A DNA stretch of 64,000 nt from Liolophura sinensis (GCF_032854445.1 NC_088305.1:9181606-9245605); one strand, 5' to 3'. Counted from the stretch's first letter, positions 11,132-22,789 are shown. Program-made: numbers and translations. The notes: generated by a model from the letters alone, not told the origin.

Positions 11132-11176
11132 TTATTTATTTGTTTGATTGGTGTTTTTTGTACCGTACTTAAAAAC
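11132..11176 (-). mobile_element. SINE1 3' tail fragment shared with B copy 3
   Basis: Reversed tail plus the start of the 3' domain ('gattggtgtttttt', then 'ccgtactta'). The opposite-strand B copy at 22790-23455 has the matching tail at 23412-23455 in the matching orientation, so this fragment probably predates the spread of that B copy. Confidence 0.65.
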
Positions 11177-12003
11177 ATCGATATTAGCTAAAATAGATGC
11201 ATCCAATGTAACCACATTTTTATGAGACGATTTTAAACAATTTCGTTAATGCTTGATAATAATCTCTTGTGTTTCCCCTCAACTTGCCTCTCCTCCTGCC
11301 CCTCATACACACTTTAAAGCGAGTCACCATTGTCCAAGATAAGTAACCCCAGTTACACAGCTATATGGCACGGTTTGGCGCTGGTCTTGTCAGTCTAGCC
11401 AAACCACGATGTCTAACATAGGTCAGTGTTCATCGCACACCAGCAAGTAACTTCCAGAAGTCCAGCCTCAGCAGAATGAGTTCTGAAAGTCGCTGGAGAG
11501 CTGTGGTGATGGACAGAATCAGACTCGCAGTTTCACGGGTATTGCATAATTTGCCAACAACGATCAATGATCTACAGCGGTATGCTATATGATCAATGGC
11601 CTAGTCTGTGGTTACATTTCCCATTATCGGCTTGATACACTCTTTACTATTCCTATAAGTAGAACAATCATGCTAATTTGATTCCAGATTAAATATCCAT
11701 CTAACCGTTAACCCTAGATGGGAAAATACCGTCGCGGAATCCGGTACAAATGATGACCCAGACGTTGTCCAGGCATGGCCGCATATATAACGGCTTAACC
11801 GAAATAAATTAAAGTCATCTGTTTTTATTCATGTTTAGATCTGCTGTAACGAAATTGATGCGCTTTATAGGCTTTGCCTGGTCAGAAACAGGTAAATATG
11901 GCCTGTTCATGGCCTGTTCATGCATGATAGATTAAATGGAAATGTGTTTTCAGCATAGTAAACGTACCAAATATGGAACTGTGTGTAAATCTATTTATGA
12001 AGC

Positions 12004-12103
12004 TTCCGGCCGTAAGTGGGAAGGTCTGCCAGCAACCTGCGGATAGTCGTGGGTTTTCCCCGGGCTCTGCCTGGTTTTCTCCCACCCTAATGCAGCCGTA
12101 CAT
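12004..12103 (+). mobile_element. SINE1 fragment, middle part
   Basis: Holds only the central domain ('ttccggccgtaagtgggaag') up to 'ctcccaccctaatgc'. Head and tail are missing. Confidence 0.8.
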
Positions 12104-12333
12104 GAATTTCACGCGCCTATTGGATCGCTTTCCGTGCACGTGTATATAGCGCAGACAGCGGGGGTGTTAACGTTTTAGTCGATATCCCGACGCTAAGAGG
12201 ACGCCTAGTCACATTTACGAAAAAAGTTCATCTCGGATGGTATTTGTTATGGCGTATCATCACTTCCACGACGGCGTGTCTAGTTTGGTTCTACAATTAT
12301 GTTAGAGTTATAGTTTGTGTCATTTGTTTGATT

Positions 12334-12601
12334 TTTTTTTTTTTTTTTTTTGATTGGTGTTTTACGCCGTACTCAAGAATATTTCACTTATACGACGGCG
12401 GCCAGCATTATGGTGGGTGGAAACCGGGCAGAGCCGGGGAAAACCCACGACCATCCGCAGGTTGCTGTCAGACCTTCCACGTACGGCCGAGGAGGAAGGC
12501 AGCATGAGCTGGTCTTGAACTCACGGCGACCGCATTGGTGAGAGGCTTCTGGGTCATTACGCTGCGCTAGCGCGCTAACCGACTGAGCCACGGAGGCCCC
12601 C
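12334..12601 (-). mobile_element. SINE1 copy, minus strand, with target-site duplication
   Basis: Full length, with a long T run as the reversed tail and a clean tRNA-like head at the right end. It is flanked by direct repeats 'catttgtttga' at 12321-12331 and 12602-12612, as left by LINE-type target-primed insertion. The two opposite-strand open frames here are translated SINE. Confidence 0.93.
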
Positions 12602-12612
12602 CATTTGTTTGA

Positions 12613-13299
12613 ATTTGGTTTGTTGGAATCATCATATTCCAAACAAACTCACAAACAAAGACGGTATTGTACAAAATAGCCACATTAAGAAATGACCAAA
12701 TTCAACAATCAGTAAAACAAGTGAAATAAATCAATGTAAAGATAAGTATATTCAGAAGTCCATTAGCTAGAAGTAAGCAACTCCTTGTAGCTAGTCTTCA
12801 CGACACAGTACACATCTTACGTTATCTGTAGAAGCTCGTGCAACCTCGTGGAGAAATATGCCAATCTTTTGGGTAGAAATCGTGAACTGAATCATGGGAA
12901 ATCTAATATAAACGGCCGCTACAAGAACTGCCCACACCTTGAAACCTAATCCCAGTATTTAAAAACTGCGAATTCGCTAATCCGTGTTGCCCTGCAGTTA
13001 AGAACCCATTGACTATTTTTATATTTCCAAGGAACTCTAAAACAATTACAAGTAAAGACATTGTTGTCCATTTACAAAACTCTCCATTGCCATGGCAATT
13101 TTAAGTCTATTTCAACACAAGTGCGTTTGGATTTTTTTCCACCATACATCAGCGGTTTTCCAAAGGTTTGCTGCTCAACAAAGAGAAAAAGTATATATTT
13201 GGCTCTGCAGATACGTTATACAATGTGTTAGGGATCGAAGAAAAGTGTAAAGTGCCGTGAAGACTAGCTATAAAGACGTGACATATTTCTAGGTAATGG
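12613..13299. other. Unassigned stretch
   Basis: No gene or repeat recognised. Composition like the rest of the intergenic sequence. Confidence 0.4.
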
Positions 13300-13490
13300 C
13301 CTTCTGGCATCTTTTATATCACTTTCTCTGATAGGGCTTGGTTTGTGTTTTCATGACCCGACAAAGATTTGTTTTGCCGCTAGCTATTTTCTTAATAGAC
13401 ATACAAAATCGATTGGTTAACCAATGCTATTACCCACAAATGGTATATCGTAGTCAGCAGAAATACTGGGTAATCTCTATTCATAAATCT
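13300..13490 (+). repeat. Dispersed repeat family F, copy 2
   Basis: Resembles 440-650 (shared 'gattggttaac', 'attacccacaa', 'ggtatatcgta', 'cagcag'/'cagaaatactg'-type blocks in the same order). The 119-codon open frame at 13338-13697 starts inside it and shows no domain. Confidence 0.55.
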
Positions 13491-14270
13491 GCGCATGCAC
13501 TAATGACTTCCCTGAGGTTATATCACAAAAAAAAGACGTATGCAGTTAATATGAAAAACGTGGGGAAAAATGAAGCATGTTTTGTCATGATCAACATGAA
13601 TACAATAGAAATGAACCAGTTCCAATCATCATGTAACCCTTTATGTGTAACGTCAAAGAAACACCATGGGAGTAAAAGGTTTTACTTTGTAGCATGAAGT
13701 TCACCTTCAAGGCCGGAAATGACCGAGAGAAAACATTGTGAACAACAGAAAAACTGAAATCGGTATAAAGAGATATTCACATAAATGTTTCAAAAAATTG
13801 TCCCAGTTTTATCACTAAGTCGTTAACATCTCAAATAAATTAGTTTCTTTTGAATAAAGATACAAAAAAAGCATGCTTTTATTTTACTTCCATCAGGGTA
13901 TATATTGCCAATTAATGTCAATGTTTTAGTTCTGTAAGCTTCTATAATTGTCGTGGCGTCAAGTTTCAATCAGCTTCTGTCTAAAACTCTCCTGCCATCA
14001 AAATTCCTATATATAATACATGAAGAGTAAATTCAAACGGGATCTTCTTGCTGATTAACCCCATGACTCTTATAGAAACCTACGGTTATCTCGGAAAATG
14101 AAATATTGGTTCTAGAATGACATGTCGTTCGTTGATTTTTATCTCATATTGCGTTTGTTGATTTTTATCTCATATTGCGTTGGTTGATTTTAAATCCTTA
14201 TTGCTTATCGCCGTATGGTTGTGTTTATGAAGCAAATATCAGCAGCTTATTCACAACTCCAGAGTAATAA
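13491..14270. other. Unassigned stretch
   Basis: Mostly AT-rich. A short local repeat occurs at 14133-14190, where 'gttgatttttatctcatattgcgtt' type text is present twice in a row. No gene recognised. Confidence 0.4.
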
Positions 14271-14569
14271 TCTTTACCAGGGACTCCTTTCCGTGCATGC
14301 GTAGTGACGACGCGGAAGAATATGCTTGGGTACGAAGCCATACGGTTAGAAAATAGTCAGCCTTGTACCTCGGCCGTTATTTGGCGGGAATCTATTAGAC
14401 TAGAACTGAGGGACACATCTTTATCAGGGACTCTTTTCCGTGTATGCGGAGTGATAACGCGGATGAATCCGCCGGGGTACGAAGCCATACGGTTAGAAAA
14501 TAGTCAGCCTTGCACCTCAGTCGTTATATCGCAGGAATCCATTACACCAGTACTGAAGGCCACATCTTT
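14271..14569 (+). repeat. Tandem duplication, 147-bp unit
   Basis: Two adjacent imperfect units; the anchor 'tacgaagccatacggttag' occurs at 14331 and 14478, exactly 147 bases apart, and both units begin with 'ctttaccaggg' or 'ctttatcaggg'. A third start ('ctttgctagca') follows at 14570 but soon diverges. An open frame at 14304-14642 runs through both units (147 is a multiple of 3), giving a peptide that repeats itself; I do not recognise it. Confidence 0.9.
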
Positions 14570-14641
14570 GCTAGCATACGTTTGCGTGTTCTGTCCTAGA
14601 CTTAAGTGTGATGTATTGATAATACAGGGGGTCATTGAATA

Positions 14642-14644
<3 letters not shown>

Positions 14645-14699
<55 letters not shown>
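14645..14699. repeat. (TA)n microsatellite
   Basis: About 27 near-perfect TA dinucleotides. Confidence 0.98.
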
Positions 14700-14703
<4 letters not shown>

Positions 14704-15179
14704 ATTTGAAATATAACATTAATGTTTAAGAGACTCCAATGCAATTTGTTCACTTAAGCCATCTATTTTTAAAATGTTAAATGTTACCATATTTGGCAAC
14801 TGATGTCGGGTAAGAAATATGTAAAACAGTTCGTCTGTATTTCCGTTCAGTCTGACAAATCAAGTGATGCTTAACGTTGTACAACGATGGTCGCGTGAAG
14901 TTTCCGGGGATTCCCCTGTGCTTATAATCAGCCGATATGTCACCGTGTAAGTACGGGCAACTATTTCTAGATAGCACATAATAACAGACTCGGTTAGATC
15001 GTTTTGTGCTTAATTGACAATAGCAATTTTCCACAGTCGACTGGTTTAATCAACTTTTTTCTGCGACATTGAATTATGTTATATGGCCAGCTTGTTTACT
15101 TATATGTGGGTATAATAAAGGAAAATCTGACTTATCAAATCATCAAAACTGACCACTAGAAAGTAAACCGGTAAATGTG
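14700..15179. other. Unassigned stretch
   Basis: A minus-strand 85-codon frame (14777-15034) has no recognised domain. Nothing else seen. Confidence 0.4.
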
Positions 15180-15860
15180 ATCTGTCATCTGTCAGCGTTC
15201 TTATTATAGAGTATTGAACATTAGATCGTTTGTATTAACTGGCTCCATTTACACAATTCATTTTTCGAAAAAATTTGATTCCATTTCTTTACGAGAAGAA
15301 CTGAATACGAAAACTTGTTTCCCAGTATGAAATTGTTCTAAATTCGGGCTAATAAAAAAATAACTGCTACTGTTCTATTTATAGGTGATCAATATGATTT
15401 TATTATTTATAATATGACAATTGTATACTGATGATTTTGCTGCTGCGCATATGAGCTCGTAAATATGCACATATTAGCTTGTCTTCCATTCTTTAACTTT
15501 TTCTGCCAAACCGTCGGTTAAGCCCGAAGACACGTCATTGTATTTTAAAACCATACAATTTACATTATGGCTATTACCCCATGCATCGGTGTCTCAGCGC
15601 AATCGTATTTTCTTCTATTTCTTTCGAGTCAATTTCACGTTAAAGGGCACATTTATAAAGTGTTGTCATTTAATTAAAAAACATTTAATTTTTAATCTTT
15701 CTAAAGAAATAAAGTCAATCGGCTAATTTATATCACCGTTTTTCGCTTTTATCCATTTCTCAGTCAATCTTTGCATATCTCGTCTATGTTAGTTTCAGTA
15801 TCGATCTTTCAACAGTGAGCTTTCAGCTCCGTCTATTCATAAATATTCAGCCCAGTGAAG
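15180..15860 (+). repeat. Dispersed repeat family A, copy 3
   Basis: Most diverged forward copy. It keeps 'attatagagta', 'gatcgtttgt', 'acacaattcat', 'atgaaattgt' and 'ccatgcatc' blocks in family order, relative to 3430-4060. Confidence 0.7.
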
Positions 15861-16455
15861 TTCCCCCGCCCTTCTCCCCCGGGTTGAAAAAGAATTGAAT
15901 TTTTGTCTACTCGACAGGTTTGTTGTAACGGACGACTAACTTAAAGTTCTCTCGTGTGAGAATAGAATGAAGAGAATAGCTCCACATCGTTAAAAATATA
16001 ATTTGTCCTGAAAAAATGGGATTCATCCCCCCAATTGTGTTCCATGTGACAGAGTTGTTGTGGTAAAATATTCAAAATATTTTAAGCTTATTCTATAAGA
16101 ATTAAGTTTGAATTAATTCTTAATTACTTTAAAAAAAACTATTAAATTTGATTTTTTGTATTTTATCCATTTTTGTTCATTTTAGTCTGTTTTCGTTTTG
16201 ATTCTGAATTTAGATCTTATCTAAAGAGAGATGGCTGACATACTGCTAAGGCGACCTTAAATCGTAATCATTCATTCATTTCTTCATAAATATTCACACA
16301 GTTTTTTAACGTCTGTTACATCCTACCCAAAGACCCAGTCTATTTGGCGTAATGATTGTCCCAAATTGAGATTGTATCTGTGTGTGGTTACCAGTGTAAT
16401 CTTTTAAAAACATTCCTGATTGGGGTCATCTGAGACTGAGAACATCACAAGCATT
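15861..16455. other. Unassigned stretch
   Basis: No gene or repeat recognised. Confidence 0.4.
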
Positions 16456-16457
16456 TG

Positions 16458-16800
16458 AGTGAGTGAGTGAGTGCTTGGGGTTTAACGTCGCACTCAACAA
16501 TTTTTCAGTCATATGACGACAAAGGAATCCTTAGAGTGCATGTAATGTACCTCCTTGTTGCAGGGCGGATTTGCACTGCTCTTTTGTCTAGTGCTGCTTC
16601 ACTCAGACGACTTACCGAAGGTAAGTAAGCCGGCCCGCCTGAGCCATTATATCTATACGTGTGAACCATAGTGCAACGTGTCGTTGCACTATCCCCTTCA
16701 TGCTGAACGCCAAGCGAGGAAGTTAGGACTTCCTCTTTTAAGGTCTTAGGTGTGACTCGACCCAGGATTGATCCCGGATCTACGGCTCCCACAAGCATTT
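16458..16800 (-). mobile_element. Second SINE family (SINE2), near full length, minus strand
   Basis: The left edge is (GAGT)n, the reversed CACTCACT tail, followed by the reversed 3' part 'gcttggggtttaacgtcg'. The right edge holds the reversed tRNA-like head with 'cgacccaggattgatcccgg' (B-box region). The family also occurs at 25064, 26818 and 59735. The minus-strand open frame at 16505-16807 is SINE sequence. Confidence 0.88.
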
Positions 16801-16959
16801 GAAGCATGGCTCCTTAGGCCAAGGTCACTTTGTGCACAAAATTTCATCTAAACCCCTGCAAAAGTTTTACGAGAAAAGTTATAGAGAAAAAGCCAACAAA
16901 ATCCTAAACGAAGTTATGTAGCGTTCAACTGTGATCATATTCGAGCATGTCAGATGCAC

Positions 16960-17280
16960 AATTACGTAAACCTAATCTAAAATCGTTAAGTGACAAAACC
17001 AATAACACGCATGTGTCGTCTGTTTTTAGCGTATTCGGGTGTTCGACCTTTCGACGGACGATTTGAAGGCAAGGCCAAATGATTGAGACGGAAAGAGAAA
17101 CCATGACGCACTAATTGCATTCATTTGAAACGAACATGTTCTAAAACGGTCGGTAATAAAAAAGTTAAAAAATTTCTGTAACTCTTACGTATTAAAATTC
17201 AGATTAATATGTTGGCACTGAACGGCAAAGTGATACAAAGAAAAGATTTAATAACTCTTAAAACATCACCACAATCGCCA
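16960..17280 (-). repeat. Dispersed repeat family G, copy 2
   Basis: Reverse complement of 6280-6645: 'gtgacaaaaccaataacacg', 'gacgatttgaaggcaa' and 'agaaaagatttaata' are all present in reversed order. Confidence 0.7.
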
Positions 17281-17880
17281 ATATTAATGAGCATTTCATT
17301 GAATTTCTCCAAAAAAAAAAATCTTACCGTACCGAAAACCCTGCCGTCTTGTGCTACACGTAGTTATATATTTTTTTAGGTCTTTCTCCGTGACTTCCTG
17401 TCCTCAGTGAAGTAAATGTAATGATCTTCTACCAGAATTCAAAGGACACTGAGCCAATCCAGGGGAAATCTCTCTCAACATATCTAGCAAATTTAGACCT
17501 CTATATCTAACCTTGGGTTGACATGTGGGAAATGCACCGTAGTTACATCTGCCTGTATTACTAGTATACATGTAAAGGCCGTGTTAGATTAAAATTTATG
17601 AGTTTTGGAAATAAATACTTTCCCGAAGATGTTACAGCTTTTATTCATTCTTTTCCATGAAAAACAATAATTAAAAACGAAGAAAAGTCAGAAGCATTGT
17701 AATGCCAAAAATGAATTTTTGCAAATCTTGAGGAACTTTTGTGTCTGCAGAATGTCCTAAACTTTAAAAGAATTTATTCTGAATATTTTTGGGAATGATG
17801 AGAATGTGGAAACAAACTCAGAGGTTTTAGTGTTTTCTGATATACATTGTACTTGGTACAGAATTTTAGGCTGGAATCAT
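17281..17880. repeat. Weakly repeated stretch, possible match to 24600-24940
   Basis: Blocks such as 'gagtttctc'/'gaatttctcc', 'gatcttctaccag'/'gtcttttaccag' and 'gcagttacatc'/'gtagttacatctg' occur in the same order at 24600-24940. Similarity is low, so this is a tentative shared repeat. No gene recognised. Confidence 0.35.
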
Positions 17881-17889
17881 ATGTACTCT

Positions 17890-18500
17890 TGCGTGTCTTT
17901 AAAGGCGGAGAAAACATAAAAATGACATAAAAAGTTCTTGTGAAAGAGTGCGAAAAGTTATTCCTAAATGTTGCCTTCAATACTTTTCCGAGTTTTCCTT
18001 AAGGAGAAAAAGACACTTGAAAATAATTTTTATATTGTTGGTATTTGGGACCATCTTTTGGTATTTATAGTCTTTGTTTAATAATGTCATAATTGAGGAT
18101 GTAACACAGGTTTAATAAATATTTTTGCACTAGAATTTGTTCTTTTTAGTTAACAAATGTATTAAACCTCAATTTAGATGATATTTATATTTTTAATATG
18201 TTCATAAATATTATTATAATTTAGGTTAAATGCATATGTTTCGATATAAACAACAAATTTACATTCAAATAAATTTATTAGACAAGCATCACATCCTTAT
18301 TAAGAACGTTATTATGCAACAACGATAAATACCAAAAGTTGGCCCCAAATACAAAAATATTTTCAAATACACTTTTCTCTTGAAAAAGAAATCCCCAAAA
18401 ATATTAAAGATCATATTTGCGAATAAGTTTTGACGCTCTTTCACCTGATTTTGGCATCATTTTTATGTTTTCTTCTCCTTTAAATAACAATCGCAAAAAA
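17890..18500. repeat. Long imperfect inverted repeat (foldback)
   Basis: Arms at about 17890-18125 and 18270-18500 pair in reverse complement. Examples: 'aaaacataaaaatga' (17919) with 'tcatttttatgtttt' (18456), 'gaaagagtgcgaaaagtta' with 'taagttttgacgctctttc', 'ttttggtatttat' with 'ataaataccaaaa', and 'aggatgtaaca' with the 'catcacatcct' block. The loop is about 145 bases of AT-rich sequence. A SINE1 fragment is inserted at its right edge. The structure fits a foldback or MITE-like element. Confidence 0.85.
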
Positions 18501-18521
18501 TGTATCTATGTATAAGTAATT

Positions 18522-18656
18522 TGTCAGCAACCTGCGGATAGTCGTTGGTTTCCCCCGGGCTGTGCCCGGTTTCCACTCACCATAATTCTGGCCACCTTCG
18601 TATAAGTGAAATATTCTTGAGTACGGCCTAAAACACCAATCAAATAAATAAATAAA
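18522..18656 (+). mobile_element. SINE1, 5'-truncated, with target-site duplication
   Basis: Starts in the central domain and runs to the AAAT tail. Direct repeats 'tataagtaatt' at 18511-18521 and 18657-18667 flank it, so the 5' truncation happened at insertion, which is typical for LINE-driven SINE copies. Confidence 0.93.
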
Positions 18657-18657
18657 T

Positions 18658-19200
18658 ATAAGTAATTAACCGATGTTTCGTGGCAATGGCAATGTAACAT
18701 GTTGAGTGCGGGTTGGAAAAGGGATAAATGGAGAATGTGGTTTGGAAAAGGGTTAAATGGAGAGTTCGAGTTGGAAAAGGGTTAAGTGGAAAGTTCGAGT
18801 TGGAAAAAGGTTAAATGGAGAGGCCAGTTTTATGTGCAGTAGCGTGAATGTTCAGTCAATCTGACGTCAGCAGCTGTCATAAAACATTCCAATAGCGTCC
18901 TATTTACCTTTTTGCGCGCTAGAGTATCAAACTGGAGGACAACATGCATTATTCTGAATTAAAATAAATCATTTTTCGAGGTAATCAGTTGCAACAAAAT
19001 ATCGAATTTGAACGTACACAAATATGATAGATGAAATAGCATATCCGTACTTCCCTGTCAGAAGAGCAACACGTCACTGAACTTTGGATTGACAATGTTT
19101 TGTTTGAAAAGACAAATTCCACTGATAAGGTCGTATTTAAATCATCTCAAATCAAAAATCCATACCCATCACTTTTTCTACTGTCTTAAAGATAAAATAC
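18658..19200 (+). repeat. Dispersed repeat family D, copy 1
   Basis: Shares 'gatgtttcgtgg', 'aatggagagg', 'ttatgtg' and 'acttccctgtcag'-like blocks in order with 31960-32600. It holds a small tandem array (18706-18822). Confidence 0.65.
18706..18822. repeat. Tandem repeat, 29-30 bp unit, 4 copies
   Basis: Four imperfect units built around 'ttggaaaagggttaaatgg'. The equivalent place in the D copy at 31960-32050 has a single unit, so the array expanded in this copy. Confidence 0.9.
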
Positions 19201-19286
19201 ACGAAAATTCTTAAATCTGCAAACAGCTGTTATAATTGCTACATATGTCAAGGCGTGTTTTGGTCTTCCGCTTATCATAACCAGAC

Positions 19287-19481
19287 AATGCGGTCGCTGT
19301 GCGTTCAAGTCCAGCTCATGCTGGCTACCTCTCCGGCCGTACATGGGATGGTCTTCTGCTTGCGGATGGTCGTGGCTTTTCCCGGGCTCTGCCCGGTATT
19401 CTCTCAACATAATGCTGGTCGCTGTCGTATAAGTGAAATATTCTTGAGTACGGCGTAAAACACCAATGAAATAAATAAATC
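19287..19481 (+). mobile_element. SINE1, 5'-truncated
   Basis: Begins within the tRNA-like head ('aatgcggtcgctgtg') and continues through 'gttcaagtccagctcatgct' to the tail 'caccaatgaaataaataaat'. Confidence 0.9.
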
Positions 19482-19860
19482 AAATTGTAACCAGATATAT
19501 TGTGTGTTGGGTGACACATGCTATATGCATCGAGAAGCAATTCAACGAGAGTACTAATATATATGTCGACAGAATTTAGATAAATGCTTAATGATGACAA
19601 ATTTCTGGCTATATCTTAGATGGACACTTTAGACAAATGTGGCTAGATATGGCCACGAAAAGAAGAATGCGAATATGTAATGTCAAAGAAAGTCAACAGT
19701 GGGGTCTGAAATTGCAGTCATTGCTCACATAATACAGTGAATGGTCAATAAGGTGACGAAGAAATGGGGATTTACACAGCTGATTAACGCTGTGATAAGC
19801 GTCTGATCTGACAAGTGATTTGTAATCAGGTCAGATACATTGGTGCCCTGATGTGAGGGT

Positions 19861-19882
19861 TGGGGGGGGGGGGGGGGGGGGC
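19861..19882. repeat. Poly-G tract
   Basis: A run of about 20 G, which could form G-quadruplex structure and is prone to length error in assembly. Confidence 0.97.
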
Positions 19883-20151
19883 TATAGAACGCAATCAAGC
19901 AGTATTCCCAAGGAGGACAAGAAGATGGCGACTAACTACACTAACACTTGTGGAGAATTAACAAAGTCGAGACACAGACACCGTCTAAACAAACTGATGG
20001 CAAATGAACTGATTGGAGATGACCGCCAATTCTTTTAACCTGACTTATACCAGACCCTGGTCAGTACCAGATTTATCTCTAATTTCGCAGCCAAGACTCA
20101 TTAAATCAATATGACTTCTTTTTTTTTAAATATTGAGAAACTCCATTTCGC

Positions 20152-20425
20152 GATATATTTATTTATTTATTTATTTCATTGGTGTTTCACGCCGTACTCA
20201 AGAATATTTCACTTATACGACAGCAGCCAGCATTGTGGTGAGAGGAAACCGGGCAGAACCCAGAGAAAAACCCACGGCCATCTGCAGGTTGCTGAAGACT
20301 TTCCCATGGGACGGAGAGAGAGCCAATATGAACTAGACTTGAACTCACAGCGACTCCATTGGTGGGAGGTTCCTGGGTCATGGCGCCGTGCTGGCGTGCT
20401 AACCACCTCAGCGAAGGAGGCCCCT
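20152..20425 (-). mobile_element. SINE1 copy, minus strand, inside A copy 4
   Basis: Near full length, from the (ATTT)n tail through the 3' domain to a head ending 'gcgaaggaggcccc'. The flanks share 'cgcgatat' (20147 and 20431), probably the target duplication. The homologous place in A copy 1 (about 4180-4200) has no SINE, giving an empty paralogous site. Confidence 0.92.
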
Positions 20426-21160
20426 CATTACGCGATATGGGACATCTGCCTACAATTTACTATATCGGTACCGGAAGTGTTTATTTTATGTCCACATCAG
20501 TTTAATGTCGACATCTGCCTACACCTCTTCTTTAATTTATAAAGTGGTATAGAGCTACCGTTTCAATCAGGGTCGAATGTAGGCAAGTTTTATGTTCTCA
20601 TAAATATGTCACAAATTTCTGAAAATCTCCAGAGCAAACAAATTCGGAGTGTGGGGTAATATTTAAGAGAAATGCGCCCAAATTTGAATGAATAATTGCC
20701 ATTGGTATTTTCAGATGCCCAAATCGAGTGCAAAACAGAAATTAACACAGACCAGATTGATGGAGAGATTGATGGGGTGAAAAACAGTAAGATAACAAAA
20801 ACATTAATGTATTTTGCTGGCAGGAACTCGTGCGCATTTTAAAGTTAAATTAACACAAAATAAACACGAGAAAACAAGATTACGCTGGGATTCAGATGCA
20901 GCAAATCCATCATCGTATTATTAAACCTGAAATCATATTAGTCATCTATAAATAGAACAGTTTCAGTTCTTATTCACTGGAAGGAATGGAAGACAATTTC
21001 ATATTGTGGAATGGGTTTTCCGTGCAGTTTTTCGTCATAACTTCTTCTGGAAATCCATGATGGATCGTGTGCATTCAACAAGTTGGTACAAACGATCGAA
21101 ATATTCAGTTCTCAAGATCGTTGACAGAACACGGATTGACAAAACGTTTATTAGTAGTCC

Positions 21161-22239
21161 TCCTAAAAGTCTAGTTTCAATGATTTGCTAATTATGTATT
21201 TTAGGTTAACACGTTTTTTCATATTTTCATCGAAATTGGACATTGCAGTGTAATTTCTCATTAAAAATTTTTGCTCATTGACTTTGAAAATCAACTTTGT
21301 CAAACACAAACAGTTGCATCCGCCTTATCACATTGTCCAAGTGCAAGAGGCAATGAAAAAATAATAATAAAAAACTACACTACAGAGAGTAAAACCAAAA
21401 CAGTGACGACAATGTGATAATCTGTAATTTATTGTGTATTACCGGGGGAATCCGGTCTCTTGCCAATTTATACCTCAGTTAGGGTTTTATTCGGTTACTA
21501 TTAATATACGTACTTAAAACGTAGCAACGTATACGGCCTCCAGCACCATGGTTTAACCAGAATTACGTTAATTGCCATTAAGTTGAGGTTACAGGTCTAG
21601 AATTACCCATAATGCTCTGTTGTCATTACATTTATTGTACAATGTCACTAAGTTATGGCCTTCAACATCGACATGGTTTCTGTTGTCTGGTTTCTAGGGT
21701 AGGTCTATATCTCTAGCATGCCGAAATAAATCGGAATACATGAAAGCTGTATCAAACTTCAAAACTTTTTAGTACGTCATATATATTCGACGAATAGCGA
21801 ACTTCCAAAGATGTTAATGGATATTAAAGTCTTCTTCAGACTGTCCGTGTCAAGCATCACTCTACACCGAAAATTGGCATACTGTAGGAGAATGTAATTT
21901 TTCAATTTATTTATATGATTGATGATTTATGGGATTTCACAAGAACTCGTTTCCTTTACCCCTGTTACTAGCCGTGTTTAGTATATGAGTAGGAAAATAG
22001 GAAAATCAGATATATCCTAGTGGAATTAAAATGCATTTTGCAATGGAAAGGACACGCTTGCAATAACTGCAGAAGTCAAATTGACACACAGGTTGTGTGA
22101 TTTTTAATAGCCATAAAAGACACATTTTGAGGTAATCTGTTTTGTCTGAATATAATATATAGATATAGTCGTTCTCTCAGTGTCGGGTCAATGAATAAAA
22201 TGTTTACATTCCCTAAGCATAAGTGGCCTGTGACTGAGT
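21161..22239. other. Unassigned stretch
   Basis: No gene or repeat recognised. A small inverted motif is present around 21780-21830, but nothing I can name. Confidence 0.35.
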
Positions 22240-22335
22240 GGTGTCATGGCTGGTGTCTTCGGCCGGATGTCCAAGTGAGGCTGCACACTATGACTATTTC
22301 GGCACTGACTGGGACCCGTCTGCCTAGTGGATGCA
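22240..22335 (+). repeat. Possible SINE2-related middle fragment
   Basis: 'catggctggtgtcttcggc' is the reverse of a block at 34493-34510 and resembles the middle of the third SINE type noted below. The frame at 22191-22412 covers it and is unlikely to be a gene. Confidence 0.35.
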
Positions 22336-22789
22336 TTGTCATAGCCAAAATAATGTTCAAAAGGATTGTAAAGAAAACAACAAAATCAAGATATTTCAAT
22401 CTAGTTGGATGATTTGTATCAAAGGACCGGCTTAGTACGTACATTTTATATTCATTCAAAGTGGACGAATAGCGATGAGTAAAAAAATAGCAGAAAAGGA
22501 ACGGGCAGAGATTTCGACATTCATAATATCCTGCTATTTGGTGCAGATCCTCCTCTCAGGGTACTGTTCCTTTCCACAGATCACGCATGAGATGGCAGCA
22601 TGTTAACGGATATCTGATCACACATAACGTATGAAGTAGAAGCATTTCCTCAGCAAACCCATGAACGAACAACGGTTACCGCATATTAAAGACATCAATA
22701 TAAAACTGATTACTCTAAATCATTTGTGTAAAGGTTTAGGCCCTATATTATATGTAACTATGCCTTGAAAAAAGTCGTGGTGATCATTC

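Larger units (their letters stand above)
10595..11870 (+). repeat. Dispersed repeat family B, copy 2
   Basis: Core blocks at 11450-11815 match B copy 1 (7815-8175) almost base for base over long runs. The left part is interrupted by a young SINE1 at 10714-10981 and by SINE1 tail fragments at 11003-11032 and 11132-11176. No coding signal. Confidence 0.8.
19490..21160 (-). repeat. Dispersed repeat family A, copy 4 (long inverted copy)
   Basis: Reverse complement of 3420-4960 over most of its length. It includes the transition from 'gttgggtgacac' (19510) to 'cattcac'-type blocks, the 'gtaggca' region (20450-20590) and 'ggaatggaagacaatttcat' (20982). A SINE1 is inserted at about 20152-20425. A G20 run at about 19862-19881 lies within. 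No coding function is visible. Confidence 0.75.

Noticed and set aside
19853-20038. Frame starting with a poly-Gly run
   Set aside because: Caused by the G20 tract inside repeat A copy 4; the forward A copies do not keep it.
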